Assembly (NCBI GenBank): GCA_007692455.1
Contig: RECC01000044.1
Span: 1 to 64,000, forward strand
DNA: 64,000 bases
Direction: 5' to 3'
From: Alkalibacterium sp.
Lineage (GTDB): Bacteria > Bacillota > Bacilli > Lactobacillales > Carnobacteriaceae_A
The translations under genes and the position numbers were made by a program. A model generated the notes under the pieces. The model searched no databases. It was given only the letters and a program-made list of their open reading frames with translations, and was not told the DNA's origin. This document shows, in pieces, positions 1 to 8,924 of this stretch; position 1 is the first letter of the stretch; each line of letters opens with the position of its first letter.

Positions 1-43
1 AATAAAAAACGTGCAATATCTCTACTGTCGAGATACTACACGT
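1..43 (-). terminator. Intrinsic terminator of the M23 peptidase gene
   Basis: A two-part stem (ACGTG/CACGT at 9-13 and 39-43, TATCTC/GAGATA at 17-22 and 30-35) is followed on the minus strand by a T-rich run at 8-1. It lies just downstream of the M23 peptidase stop codon. Confidence 0.85.
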
Positions 44-64
44 TCCTTTTGCTATAAAATTAGT

Positions 65-1522
65 TTACATGCCTACATATGGTGCAGGGTTAACTGGTCG
101 ACCATTTTTATGAATTTCAAAGTGCAGGTGTACTCCGGTAGATGTTCCGGTAGTTCCCATGATTCCTAGCTGCTGACCTTGAGAAACCTGTTGTCCTCTT
201 GATACAGACAAGTTTGGTGTCATGTGTGCGTATAGTGAAGAATAGCCGCCACCATGATCAACGACAACGTAGTAACCAAGTGAATTATGGTAAGTTGCAG
301 TAGTAACTGTTCCTCCACGCGTTGCTATGATAGGACCGCTTCCCGCAATATCAATACCGCTGTGCATGCTTCTTCCCCCATGAACTGGGTGTGTACGGTA
401 ACCGAAACCAGATGTCAGACGACCGCTTGCTGGGCGTGTCCATCCTGAGTTGGATTGGTTGGATGAACTGTTTCCAGAATTAGAATTCCCACTGTTTGAG
501 TTACTGCTTGAGTTGCTGTTTGAGCTGCTGTTTGAGTTATTGTTAGAAGAAGTCTGTGCTTCCTGCTCCTGTCTTTCAGCAGCTGCTCTAGCATCAGCCT
601 GAGCCTTTGCTTCGGCTTCTGCCTGGGCTCTAGCTTTCGCTTCGGCTTCAGCTTCAGCTCTTGCCTGTGCTTCAGCTTCTCTTCTGCGTTGTTCTTCAGC
701 ACGACGGAGCTCTTCTTGTCTTTGACGTTCCTCTTCAATAATACGTTGTTGTTCAGCTCTCATTTCTTCGCTTAAGTTACTTGCACGTTCTGCAATGATA
801 GCCTGTTCGTTAATAAATGAATCGCGTTCTTCTTCAGTCATTTCATAACGTTCTGCGATTTCAATGATTTTTTCATCCAGTGCCTGACGTTGAGTCAGTA
901 AGCTATTGCGGTCGACTTCCATCTGCGCTTTAACTTTTTCCATTTCTTCCTGTTCAGTAACAACTTGTTCTTCAGTATCTTCCAGCTGCTGCTGGTCCTC
1001 AAACTGAGCCTGCATGATGTTCTGGTTGGCAGAGACAAGCTGGCTTACTACACCGATACGGCCAATTAAATCAGATAGGCTATCTGCATTCAACATAATG
1101 TCGACAATATCAGCCGGGTTTGCCTGAGTCTGTACGGAACGTGCCTGAGATTCAAGCTGTTCAGTACGACGGTCAATCTGCTCAATAAGTAGTTCAATTT
1201 CTTCCTGCAGTCTTTCAATTTCTTCTTCAATACGCTCGATTTCTTTTTCCTGTTCGCCAATCTTAGTTACTAAGTCGTCAATGTCCAGTTGCAGTTCAGC
1301 CACTTCAGCTTCAAGCGTAGACTTTTCATTTTCCAAGTCCTGCATGCGCTGTTCTCTATCAGAAATCGCACCGTCCACTTCGCTGGATTTATCATTTAAT
1401 TCTTGCTGCTGCTGTTGAAGATCTCTTAGTCTTTGAGATGATGCTTCTACGTTTAATGTACTAAAGGTTGGTGCTGCGAATGTTGCGACAGCTAAAATTG
1501 TTATTAGGCGTTTTTTATTCAA
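65..1522 (-). CDS. Secreted coiled-coil M23 (LytM) peptidoglycan hydrolase, PcsB/EnvC-like layout
   Basis: This is an exported cell-wall endopeptidase, probably acting in cell separation. Residue numbers count from the ATG at 1537. A signal peptide covers about residues 1-32, ending near NVEA. A long coiled coil runs to about 275, then an Ala/Glu/Arg-rich helix to about 330, then a Ser/Asn-rich linker to about 365. The C-terminal M23 domain has the zinc-binding pair His392 and Asp396 (MHSGID) and the HLH motif at 470-472, so the catalytic residues appear intact. The frame opens at the ATG at 1537, but that ATG lies inside the ribosome binding site GGGAG. The TTG at 1522, eight bases after GGGAG, is the likelier start. 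Function by family; the coiled coil plus M23 layout suggests control by a divisome partner such as FtsEX, which is inference. Confidence 0.9.
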   Translation of the reverse strand: MNKKRLITILAVATFAAPTFSTLNVEASSQRLRDLQQQQQELNDKSSEVDGAISDREQRMQDLENEKSTLEAEVAELQLDIDDLVTKIGEQEKEIERIEEEIERLQEEIELLIEQIDRRTEQLESQARSVQTQANPADIVDIMLNADSLSDLIGRIGVVSQLVSANQNIMQAQFEDQQQLEDTEEQVVTEQEEMEKVKAQMEVDRNSLLTQRQALDEKIIEIAERYEMTEEERDSFINEQAIIAERASNLSEEMRAEQQRIIEEERQRQEELRRAEEQRRREAEAQARAEAEAEAKARAQAEAEAKAQADARAAAERQEQEAQTSSNNNSNSSSNSNSSSNSNSGNSNSGNSSSNQSNSGWTRPASGRLTSGFGYRTHPVHGGRSMHSGIDIAGSGPIIATRGGTVTTATYHNSLGYYVVVDHGGGYSSLYAHMTPNLSVSRGQQVSQGQQLGIMGTTGTSTGVHLHFEIHKNGRPVNPAPYVGM

Positions 1523-1537
1523 TTCCAAGTCTCCCAT

Positions 1538-2010
1538 TTCTATTAATATTCATTTAAGATTATAGTTTTGTTTTTTAAATTTAGAATGCTTCGGCTGCTT
1601 ATATAGTAATTAAGCCCTGTAATACGTTCTCTTATAACGTTCTTTCGAAGCACTAATGAAATCATAACATGTGAAAATACATCTTAACTTTTAAATCCTG
1701 TGACAAAAAACAGGGGTTTTTGTTACACTACTGTATTATTTGGCTAAAGTTTGTCTAAACGGAAAGTAGCTACAGACTGACATGACAATGTTTCCAGTGA
1801 AAACAAATGTTACATATACATATTTGCAAACTATTAATAGTGAACAAATAATGACAAATCCAACTGCGGTATTAACAATTGAATAATTATGAAAACGATA
1901 ACAACTGGTTTTTTATCCGAAAATGCATAATTTGGAATCATCGCTTCCCTATTCTTTCTATTTATTTATTAATTTGCTATTCTAGTAAAGTACAAGAAAG
2001 GACTGAGACT
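1538..2010. other. Divergent intergenic region, M23 peptidase / GNAT genes
   Basis: About 470 bases separate the two divergent genes. I see AT-rich sequence with an imperfect inverted repeat near 1700-1728 (TGACAAAAA against TTTTTGTTA) and no convincing gene. An open frame from 1879 extends the GNAT gene upstream, but it has no ribosome binding site. I found no exact WalR box on either strand. Confidence 0.4.
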
Positions 2011-2775
2011 ATGGCATCATTTAAAGATTTGTTTCCTTACAGTCAACTTATTGATTCCAATGATTTTTTTGAACAGTTTTACAACCCTGTTGTTCCCTTC
2101 AGGTATGACTCCAACTTCTTTCAGCTGCTTTACTCCCCTTCTATTGAAGAATTTAAACTGATTGAAACTATGCAGATAAAATTTTCAGAAGAAAACGGCA
2201 TGAATCATGTGAAGTTTTACTGGCCGCAGGATACAGGTATTCTCACAGATACTTTAACTTACTTAAATGAAAAGGAATATGGGCTTGAGAAGCTTGAGCT
2301 TTACACTATATCCCCCGCAGATTTTAAAGGAAAGGCAACTGCAGGCTGGGAAATAAAAGAAGTGCAGACGGATACGCTGCCTCTTTTTAAAGAAATCAAC
2401 TACAGTCAAGATCTGGAAATTTCTGAATCTTTCGCAGAAGCTAAACAACCCTTTTATGATACGCTTCAAGCAGATGAACGTGTAACGCTCAGACTGGTCT
2501 TTAAAGACAGTGAGGCTGTCGGATCCTGCCTTACCATTGAAAAAGACCTAACCATCGAACTGGACGAAGTATTTATATTGCCTGCTTACCGGCATCAGGG
2601 TGCGGCTACTGCCTTGCAAAACGTCATAATGAAAGAGGCTCGTGAAAAGAATAAATTAGTCATACTGGCAGCCGATGCAGAAGACAGTCCGCGTGAGATG
2701 TATCAGAAACAGGGATACAGCTATCAAGGATTTAGAATTGGCGCTGTGAAAACATTTCAGGAGGTAGTCAAATGA
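2011..2775 (+). CDS. GNAT family N-acetyltransferase
   Basis: A 254-residue protein with the acyl-CoA-binding motif A of the GNAT fold in its C-terminal third: VFILPAYRHQGAATAL followed by an Ala/Lys-rich helix and the typical final YQKQGY segment. The N-terminal half has no motif I recognise and may be a second, degenerate GNAT lobe. The start at 2011 is chosen because GAAAGGA lies nine bases upstream; the longer frame from 1879 would add 44 residues without a ribosome binding site. The stop overlaps the next GNAT start by four bases (ATGA), so the two are co-translated. Substrate unknown. Confidence 0.85.
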   Translation: MASFKDLFPYSQLIDSNDFFEQFYNPVVPFRYDSNFFQLLYSPSIEEFKLIETMQIKFSEENGMNHVKFYWPQDTGILTDTLTYLNEKEYGLEKLELYTISPADFKGKATAGWEIKEVQTDTLPLFKEINYSQDLEISESFAEAKQPFYDTLQADERVTLRLVFKDSEAVGSCLTIEKDLTIELDEVFILPAYRHQGAATALQNVIMKEAREKNKLVILAADAEDSPREMYQKQGYSYQGFRIGAVKTFQEVVK

Positions 2776-3854
2776 GTTTGTCATTCAGACAACTTTATCA
2801 GGAAGATTTTGAATTATACAAAGCAATGGAAACACAACTGGAAGAGGACTATATGCTTCGAGTTTTCGACCGTCTCACAAGTGACGGCAATGCACTATTT
2901 GGTCTGTTCCAGGATGATATGCTGATAGCTGTTGCCGGTTATACCTTATTTGCAGGCGAATTTGCCATGATGGGACGTCTCAGAAGTGACAGCCGCTATA
3001 GAAAAAATGGGTACGGTACATTAATCACGGAATATATTTATAATGAAGCAAAAAGAACCTCTGACATAAAGTGGATAGGTGCCAATACTGAGAAACACAA
3101 TACAGCTGCTCAGAAAGTATTGCAAAAACTTGAAGTGCCACACGTCACTACCCTTTACGCGGCTCAATCGGAGGATTTTAGTACCTTGACTTCAGGAGAT
3201 GGCACCAGCAACTGGCATCGCGTTGAATCTGTTGAAGTGAAAAGGAAATGGATCGAAGAAACCTATCTCAATCCTGATTTTGATAAAGCAGTCTTTCCTC
3301 TCGAAGCGTATTACCCCTTTCCGGCAAGCCCGTCACTCTTTACAGATGACCGCTTAAACGACTGGATTTGTTATGAGAACAGTGACTCAACCCGTGTTGT
3401 CTTCATGTGGGAAGAAGAAAAAGGAAAAAAATATCTTCATGTCGTCTACCCTTGGTCTGATTTTATGACTCAGCCAGGATTTTTCGATGTGGTTTCAAAA
3501 GAATTCGAGGAAAGCAAACGCACGAATGAAGTATCCTCAGTCTGGATGGATCTCACAGAAGATGAGGCTGCCTTGCTCCCTGAAACGCATCCATTTGATT
3601 TGCCTTCACCATGGATGCTGCATGGACATTTCGTAAATAATCAGTCTGAGGACGATAATTCACCAATAGAAAATCACGCAAAGACTGATGAACAATCTTC
3701 AGATGCGGCACTCGATGAATCCTTTAATAAAGCCAGTGACCTTCTTGCCGATTTAGAAGCAGAAATCAATGAACTCGAGCAAAGCGTCAGTGGCAAACAG
3801 GCTGAATTAGAGCAGTTGCAGGACAGACTAGATCAGATGGACTCTGATATCTGA
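2772..3854 (+). CDS. GNAT acetyltransferase with C-terminal coiled coil
   Basis: A 360-residue protein. An N-terminal GNAT domain spans about residues 1-130, with a motif A-like RSDSRYRKNGYGTLI near 70-85 followed by an Asn/His segment (GANTEKHNTAAQKVL) typical of the fold. A middle region of about 150 residues is unassigned. The last 40 residues form a Leu/Glu-rich heptad pattern, probably a coiled coil that mediates dimerisation or pairing with a partner. Translation is coupled to the preceding GNAT by a 4-base overlap. The pair may act together on one substrate, but nothing in the sequence names it. Confidence 0.8.
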   Translation: MSLSFRQLYQEDFELYKAMETQLEEDYMLRVFDRLTSDGNALFGLFQDDMLIAVAGYTLFAGEFAMMGRLRSDSRYRKNGYGTLITEYIYNEAKRTSDIKWIGANTEKHNTAAQKVLQKLEVPHVTTLYAAQSEDFSTLTSGDGTSNWHRVESVEVKRKWIEETYLNPDFDKAVFPLEAYYPFPASPSLFTDDRLNDWICYENSDSTRVVFMWEEEKGKKYLHVVYPWSDFMTQPGFFDVVSKEFEESKRTNEVSSVWMDLTEDEAALLPETHPFDLPSPWMLHGHFVNNQSEDDNSPIENHAKTDEQSSDAALDESFNKASDLLADLEAEINELEQSVSGKQAELEQLQDRLDQMDSDI

Positions 3855-3867
3855 CAGTTTTATCCAC

Positions 3868-3934
3868 AAAAAAAGCCTCAGTCGAACGCACCGTAGAATT
3901 ACTCTACAGCGTGTTCGACCTGAAGGCTTTTTTT
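3868..3934. terminator. Bidirectional terminator between GNAT pair and M3 peptidase
   Basis: A long stem (AAAAAAAGCC...GTCGAAC paired with GTTCGAC...GGCTTTTTTT) with T runs on both strands serves the convergent genes on either side. Confidence 0.92.
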
Positions 3935-3957
3935 ATTTGCTGAGTTACAAGAAAAGA

Positions 3958-5655
3958 TTAAAGGGCTTTGTCGTCTACCTGTTCAAGTGTCTGATCAATT
4001 GTTTTGATGACATCTTTTAAAGAACCTTCTTCAAAGGGTGAGCGCAGCTGAGCTGTCTCGACTGTCTCCAGGAAACTCTTCGTTCCTCCTGCTTTACAGA
4101 TAGCAAGGTAGTCTGACCAAGCATTTTCATCCTGATCAACTATCGCCCGTTTCCAGAACTGAAGTGCACAAACTTGGGCAAGCGTATAGTCGATGTAATA
4201 AAATGGTGCACCAAAGATATGTCCTTGTCTGAACCAGAAAGTCCCTTTATCCAGGAAGCTGTTCTCAGAAAAATCTCTTTCCGGAAGATACTGTTTTTCA
4301 AGTTCTCTCCAGACAGCTTTACGTTTATCAGCTGACCACTCCGGATTCTCGTAAACCTCATGCTGGAAGTGATCCACCAGCACACCATAAGGAAGAAAGC
4401 GGACGGCCCCGCTCAGGTGATCAAACTTATATTTTTCCGTCTCTTCTTTAAAGAAGAGCTCCATCCATGGATACGTGAAGAATTCCATACTCATTGAGTG
4501 GATTTCACACGTCTCAAACGTTGGAAAGACAATTTCAGGCTGCTTGATCCAGCGTGATTCAAAGACTTGGAAAGCATGACCCGCTTCGTGTGTCAGAACA
4601 TCAATATCGCCTGATGTGCCGTTAAAGTTAGCGAAGATAAAGGGTGACTGATAGTCAGGAATGTAGGTACAGTATCCTCCACCTGCTTTACCTTCTTTAG
4701 AGAGAAGGTCTACAAGTTCTTTATCAAACAGAAAATCGATAAATTCTGCCGTTTCACCGCTCAGTTCATGGTACATCTTTCTGCCGTTTTCAATAATGTA
4801 GTCTGGATTTCCTTGAGGAGTCGGATTGCCGTTCAGAAACTGAAGAGAGGCATCATAGTGCTTCATTTTTTCGATACCGATACGTTCCGCCTGACGCTTA
4901 GCCAGTTTCTGTGTGACTGGGACCACATAGTCAAGGACCTGTTTCCGGTAGACTTCCACCATCTGGCGATTGTAGTCAAACCGTTTCATACGTATATAGC
5001 CTAGCTCGACAAAATCCTTAAAGCCCAGTTTTTTCGCAATAGTGTCTCTGACTTTGACCAGTTCATCATACAGCTGATCCAGTTGGCTCTCGTTTTCCTC
5101 AAAGAAAGACCATTGGGCATCTGAGGCCGCTTTTCTCGTGTCACGGTCTGTCGATTCTAAATAAGGTCCAAACTGCGATAAAGTTAATGTCTTTCCGTCA
5201 AACTCAATTTCAGCAGAGGCCAGTAGTTTCTGGTAGTCACTGCTCAGCTGGTTTTCCTTTTGAAGCAGGTCGATAACAGATGAATCAAAAGAGTCCAGCT
5301 CAAATTGCATGTTCTGGAAGAAGGTTCTCGGGTAAGCGTCTTTCAGTTCTTCCAGGTAAGGAGAGTCCATAATTGCCTGGTAGTATAATGTGCTCAGTTC
5401 CTGATAATAAGGACCATACTCATTCCAGTACTTGTCTTCTTCTAAATAAAAGGAATCTTTTGTGTTTATTGAATGACGAATGGAAGCCAGTGTCCCCATT
5501 GTTTCCAGTGAAGCTGACAAGTCGGATACCGCATCAATCGCTTCTTTTACTTCTGCAAGCGACTCTGCCTGTTTAAGATTATCAACAAGATGAAGAAAAT
5601 CTTTTTTATACCGATCAAAATCCGGACGTTCATAAGTATATTCTGAAAATTTCAT
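3958..5655 (-). CDS. M3 family oligoendopeptidase (PepF-related clade)
   Basis: A cytoplasmic zinc metallopeptidase of 565 residues that cleaves oligopeptides. The catalytic HEXXH is HEAGH at residues 356-360. A glutamate-containing segment about 25 residues later (ETCEIHSMSMEFF) supplies the third zinc ligand, as in family M3. Length and N-terminal sequence fit the M3 clade that resembles PepF but is distinct from it (about 560 residues), so I do not assign pepF. The start has a strong AGGAGGAG ribosome binding site seven bases upstream. An extended -10 promoter (TGCTATACT, minus strand, 5690-5698) precedes it, back to back with the rpoN promoter region. Confidence 0.93.
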   Translation of the reverse strand: MKFSEYTYERPDFDRYKKDFLHLVDNLKQAESLAEVKEAIDAVSDLSASLETMGTLASIRHSINTKDSFYLEEDKYWNEYGPYYQELSTLYYQAIMDSPYLEELKDAYPRTFFQNMQFELDSFDSSVIDLLQKENQLSSDYQKLLASAEIEFDGKTLTLSQFGPYLESTDRDTRKAASDAQWSFFEENESQLDQLYDELVKVRDTIAKKLGFKDFVELGYIRMKRFDYNRQMVEVYRKQVLDYVVPVTQKLAKRQAERIGIEKMKHYDASLQFLNGNPTPQGNPDYIIENGRKMYHELSGETAEFIDFLFDKELVDLLSKEGKAGGGYCTYIPDYQSPFIFANFNGTSGDIDVLTHEAGHAFQVFESRWIKQPEIVFPTFETCEIHSMSMEFFTYPWMELFFKEETEKYKFDHLSGAVRFLPYGVLVDHFQHEVYENPEWSADKRKAVWRELEKQYLPERDFSENSFLDKGTFWFRQGHIFGAPFYYIDYTLAQVCALQFWKRAIVDQDENAWSDYLAICKAGGTKSFLETVETAQLRSPFEEGSLKDVIKTIDQTLEQVDDKAL

Positions 5656-5689
5656 TTTACTCCTCCTGATTTAGTAATAATTTTTCTTT

Positions 5690-5698
5690 AGTATAGCA
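5690..5698 (-). promoter_or_regulatory. Extended -10 promoter of the M3 peptidase gene
   Basis: TGCTATACT on the minus strand matches the extended -10 element TGnTATAAT with one mismatch, 35 bases before the start codon. There is no clear -35 box. Confidence 0.5.
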
Positions 5699-5765
5699 TA
5701 AGCTTTTCGAAAGATAATACACTTTCTCTGTTTGTGGTAAAATAAGCTAAGAAAGGAGTGATGGT

Positions 5766-7046
5766 GTGGATCACAAACAAGTCCCTCATCAGTCTCAGAA
5801 GCAGAAACAGACTTACCTTCCGAATCTCGTGCAAAATGTCCAGCTTCTCCAGTTAAACCGTATTGAGTTATCTAATCATTTAAACAATCTAATCCTGGGC
5901 AACCCGCTTATTGACCTTCCCGAAAACGAGAGCCGTCTGACCCAGGTCTCAGCAAAAGACAGTACAACAGCCATTGAAGAAACTGCAGCCGACAAACCTT
6001 CACTATTTACGTTTTTAAAAGAACAGATTGAGTTGCTTTATCGCCCGACTTTTTTAAGAGAGCTCCTATTCTGGTGGGTCAACCAACTCGACCATAAGGG
6101 TTACGTCACTACATCCTTAGACGAGGCCGTTAAGGAAACTCAGGCAACTGAAGTGCAGCTGATTGATGCGCTGACCTTGCTTCAGCAACTCGATCCGCCA
6201 GGAATTGGTGCGCGATCCCTTCAGGAAAATCTGATGCTTCAGACCGAGCGACTGGACTGGTCTCCTCAAATGGCTTACTTGATTCTCGAAGAACAGTTCG
6301 AAGCCTTAACTCAAAAAAAATGGGGTTATCTTGCTGATTTTTACAGCGTTTCAGAAGATGACATTAGAGAGGTGTTTTCTTTTATACAGAAACTCTCTCC
6401 TGCTCCGGCTGAACAGTTTCTTGAGAAACAGACCCCCTTTATTCTTCCAGAATTACGTGTAACAGTCGAAAATGGAGAATTGACCGTCTTAGAAACGCAA
6501 TATAAAACACCACTGCTTACCTTCAATACAGATTATTTTAAAGAACTGTCTGAACGTGATGATGAGACGGTGACACGCTACATCAAGGAGAAAAAGCAGG
6601 AATATACCGTGCTGCAAAATGGCTTGGAAAAAAGAAGAGAGACCATTCTGCGAGTAGGGACTGCAATTGTCACTCATCAGCATCAATTCTTTGAAAATCC
6701 AGAGAATGGGCTGATTTCACTTCAACTCAACGACCTGGCCCAGGAACTTCAACTCGATGAATCAACGGTCAGTCGTGCAGTCCGGGAATCATATATCCAG
6801 ACTAAGGCCGGTACCTTTGAACTGAAAACATTCCTTTCCCGACGAACAGCCGGTGGCGACTCCCAGGATCAGATTGCCAGACAGCTCAAAAAGCTGATTC
6901 ATGCAGAAAATAAAAAGAAGCCCTATTCAGATCAGGCTTTATCCGATTTGCTTAAAGCTTCCGGAGTGCAGCTTTCCAGAAGAGGTGTGAATAAGTACAG
7001 ACAGAAACTGGCTATTCCCTCTTCCACCGAACGTAAAAAGAAATAA
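5766..7046 (+). CDS. rpoN: RNA polymerase sigma-54 factor
   Basis: Alternative sigma factor that recognises -24/-12 promoters and needs an AAA+ activator to open them. The Gln/Leu-rich region I covers about residues 1-45 (QKQKQTYLPNLVQNVQLLQL), followed by the core-binding region. The C-terminal RpoN box is SRRGVNKYRQKLAIPSS near residues 404-420, the -24 recognition helix. The 426-residue length is typical for Firmicutes. It starts at GTG 5766, eight bases after AGAAAGGAG; the ATG at 5761 is out of frame. A TAAAAT -10-like box lies at 5738-5743. The only sigma-54 promoter and activator I see in the window belong to the neighbouring PTS, which fits this sigma factor having a small, sugar-PTS-centred regulon. 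Confidence 0.95.
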   Translation: MDHKQVPHQSQKQKQTYLPNLVQNVQLLQLNRIELSNHLNNLILGNPLIDLPENESRLTQVSAKDSTTAIEETAADKPSLFTFLKEQIELLYRPTFLRELLFWWVNQLDHKGYVTTSLDEAVKETQATEVQLIDALTLLQQLDPPGIGARSLQENLMLQTERLDWSPQMAYLILEEQFEALTQKKWGYLADFYSVSEDDIREVFSFIQKLSPAPAEQFLEKQTPFILPELRVTVENGELTVLETQYKTPLLTFNTDYFKELSERDDETVTRYIKEKKQEYTVLQNGLEKRRETILRVGTAIVTHQHQFFENPENGLISLQLNDLAQELQLDESTVSRAVRESYIQTKAGTFELKTFLSRRTAGGDSQDQIARQLKKLIHAENKKKPYSDQALSDLLKASGVQLSRRGVNKYRQKLAIPSSTERKKK

Positions 7047-7081
7047 CTCCGTCTATTTACTGATACTTTTATAAAAGTAAA

Positions 7082-7125
7082 AAACAGCCCGCAAGCTCAT
7101 GTGTAAATGAGCTTGCGGGCTGTTT
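7082..7125. terminator. Bidirectional terminator between rpoN and PTS EIID
   Basis: A perfect 19-bp stem (7082-7100 with 7107-7125) around a 6-base loop, flanked by A and T runs, sits between the convergent rpoN and PTS genes. Confidence 0.95.
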
Positions 7126-7138
7126 AATTTAAAGTGTT

Positions 7139-8080
7139 TTACCCAAGAATACCTAATACATAACCAATAGTTCCTAAAACAAACAGTGCAGCAATAATGG
7201 TAATTGGGCTGACCTTCTTACGAAGTAACCAGACACAGGCAAGTGTCAGGATAAGTGGTGCAATTCCTGGTAACAGCTCATCCAGTGTATTTTGCAGTGT
7301 AGTCACTTCTACCGGTTCGATTGCCAAACCAGATTGAACTTCCTGAACCAAACCTCTAAGCATGTCTACAGAAAGCCCGCCTTCATTGGCAGCATCAACA
7401 GCAGGTTGAAAATTAACCATTTCAGAAGGATCATTTTCGACCCGGCTGATGACCATAGGGAAGTTTATATTGGTCCATCTTGGAACCAGGACCCCTAGTA
7501 TGAACATACCCAGAACAGAAGCACCTTGTGTCAGCTTCTGCATCAGACCGCCAGCCAGATTTTGTGTGATATTTGATCCCTGTACATATCCTAATTCCTG
7601 AGTGTACCATAGGAATGCCATACGAATAATGTTCCATGCCACAAAGAAGATAATAGGCCCTAACCAGCTGCCACTTAAAGCAAGTGACGCTGCAAACGCA
7701 CCTAATACTGGTCGCAGAGTTCCCCAGAATATCGGATCCCCAACACCAGCCAGAGGTCCCATCATACCGATTTTGACCCCTTGAATCGCCGCATTATCAA
7801 TTTCCTTACCACCTGCACGCTGTTCTTCAAGCGTCAGCGTTACACCTAAAACAGGTGCTGCAAGATAAGGGTGTGTGTTAAAGAATTCCAGGTGTCGCTT
7901 TAATGCGAGCGAACGGTCTTCTTTAGTTGTGTACATCTTTTTAAGAGCTGGAATCATAGCATATGCCCAGCCGATATTCTGCATACGTTCAAAGTTCCAT
8001 GAAGCCTGCAGGAACTGACTTCTCCAGAATACATTTAAACGATCTTTTTTCGATAATTTGTATTTATTTTCTTCAGCCAT
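7139..8080 (-). CDS. PTS mannose-family transporter subunit EIID
   Basis: Integral membrane subunit that, with EIIC, forms the sugar channel of the mannose/fructose/sorbose PTS family. The N-terminus (LSKKDRLNVFWRSQFLQASWNFERMQNIGWAYAMIPAL) and the GPLAGVGDPIFWGTLRPVLGAF block are characteristic of EIID, and a C-terminal hydrophobic helix anchors it. Length 313 residues. It is the last gene of the operon, 19 bases after EIIC, with ribosome binding site AAAAGGAG. This family is also the receptor for class IIa bacteriocins in Lactobacillales and Listeria, by family knowledge. Confidence 0.93.
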   Translation of the reverse strand: MAEENKYKLSKKDRLNVFWRSQFLQASWNFERMQNIGWAYAMIPALKKMYTTKEDRSLALKRHLEFFNTHPYLAAPVLGVTLTLEEQRAGGKEIDNAAIQGVKIGMMGPLAGVGDPIFWGTLRPVLGAFAASLALSGSWLGPIIFFVAWNIIRMAFLWYTQELGYVQGSNITQNLAGGLMQKLTQGASVLGMFILGVLVPRWTNINFPMVISRVENDPSEMVNFQPAVDAANEGGLSVDMLRGLVQEVQSGLAIEPVEVTTLQNTLDELLPGIAPLILTLACVWLLRKKVSPITIIAALFVLGTIGYVLGILG

Positions 8081-8099
8081 GTTTAATCAACGCTCCTTT

Positions 8100-8897
8100 T
8101 TAGTAGTCATTCAAGATATCATCAAGTGGGTCACCGTTAGAGGAATTTCCTCCACCGCCTCCGCCTTGATTGAATTCAGGTGCAAATTGCAGGTAAAGCA
8201 GAGCGAGTACCACTCCGATAATACCCATTGCAATCAGGTTCAATTCGCCAATTGCTGATAAAGCAAAGCCAAGTGCGAAGAATAACCACAATTTTGCAGT
8301 CGCCATCATGTTGATAACCATCGCATAACCAACGGCAACGATCATTCCACCGGCTACTGCCAGTCCACCCGTTAACCATTCAGGAATAGCATTTAATGCA
8401 TCTGTCACTACTACTGGTGAAACAGCCAATATTATAGCTGCCGGAATAGCAATACGCAGGCCTTGTATCATCAAGGCTCCAATATGATAAAATTCTACTG
8501 CTCTAAATGATCCTTCTGTAGCTTTTCTGTCGGCTGCGTGGGCGATACCAACTGTCAACGTACGTATGAAAATAGTCAGTACCTGACCTGCAATTGCCAG
8601 CGGAATAGCCAGTGCAATACCTTCTGAAACACCTGCGCCGTGGTAAGTGACTAAAATAGCTGATGCTACGGATGCAAGTGCCGCATCGGGAGCCACTGCT
8701 GCTCCGATATTCATCCAGCCCAGTGCGATTAATTGAAGTGATCCTCCAAGCATTAATCCTTCAGTTGGATTTCCTGTTGCCAGTCCAATTAACGTACATG
8801 CTACAATTGGCTGGTGGAATTGAAACTGGTCTAAAATACCTTCCATTCCTGCTAAGAATGCAACGAAAACAACCAGTATAATTGATATAAAGTCCAT
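8100..8897 (-). CDS. PTS mannose-family transporter subunit EIIC
   Basis: Polytopic membrane subunit of 265 residues that forms the sugar translocation path with EIID. Multiple hydrophobic helices, and the GNPTEGLMLGGSLQLIALGWMNIGAAVAPD block, are diagnostic of the mannose-family EIIC. The C-terminus ends in a Gly-rich, Asp-rich tail (GGGGGGNSSNGD) that is longer and more acidic than I would expect. Ribosome binding site AAGGAGGG. Confidence 0.93.
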   Translation of the reverse strand: MDFISIILVVFVAFLAGMEGILDQFQFHQPIVACTLIGLATGNPTEGLMLGGSLQLIALGWMNIGAAVAPDAALASVASAILVTYHGAGVSEGIALAIPLAIAGQVLTIFIRTLTVGIAHAADRKATEGSFRAVEFYHIGALMIQGLRIAIPAAIILAVSPVVVTDALNAIPEWLTGGLAVAGGMIVAVGYAMVINMMATAKLWLFFALGFALSAIGELNLIAMGIIGVVLALLYLQFAPEFNQGGGGGGNSSNGDPLDDILNDY

Positions 8898-8924
8898 ATT
8901 TATTTGCCCTCCTTGATAGATATA

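Noticed and set aside
415-738. 107-codon plus-complement frame rich in Lys/Arg inside the M23 peptidase gene
   Set aside because: It is another frame of the same strand over the Ala/Glu/Ser-rich coding repeats; composition is a by-product and it lacks a ribosome binding site.
1690-1835. WalR-type sites upstream of the M23 peptidase gene
   Set aside because: Several TGTAA-like half sites exist, but no pair has the required five-base spacing.
2176-2192. CodY-box-like AATTTTCAGAA sequence
   Set aside because: It lies inside the first GNAT coding region far from any promoter, and one or two mismatches to the box are expected by chance in AT-rich DNA.
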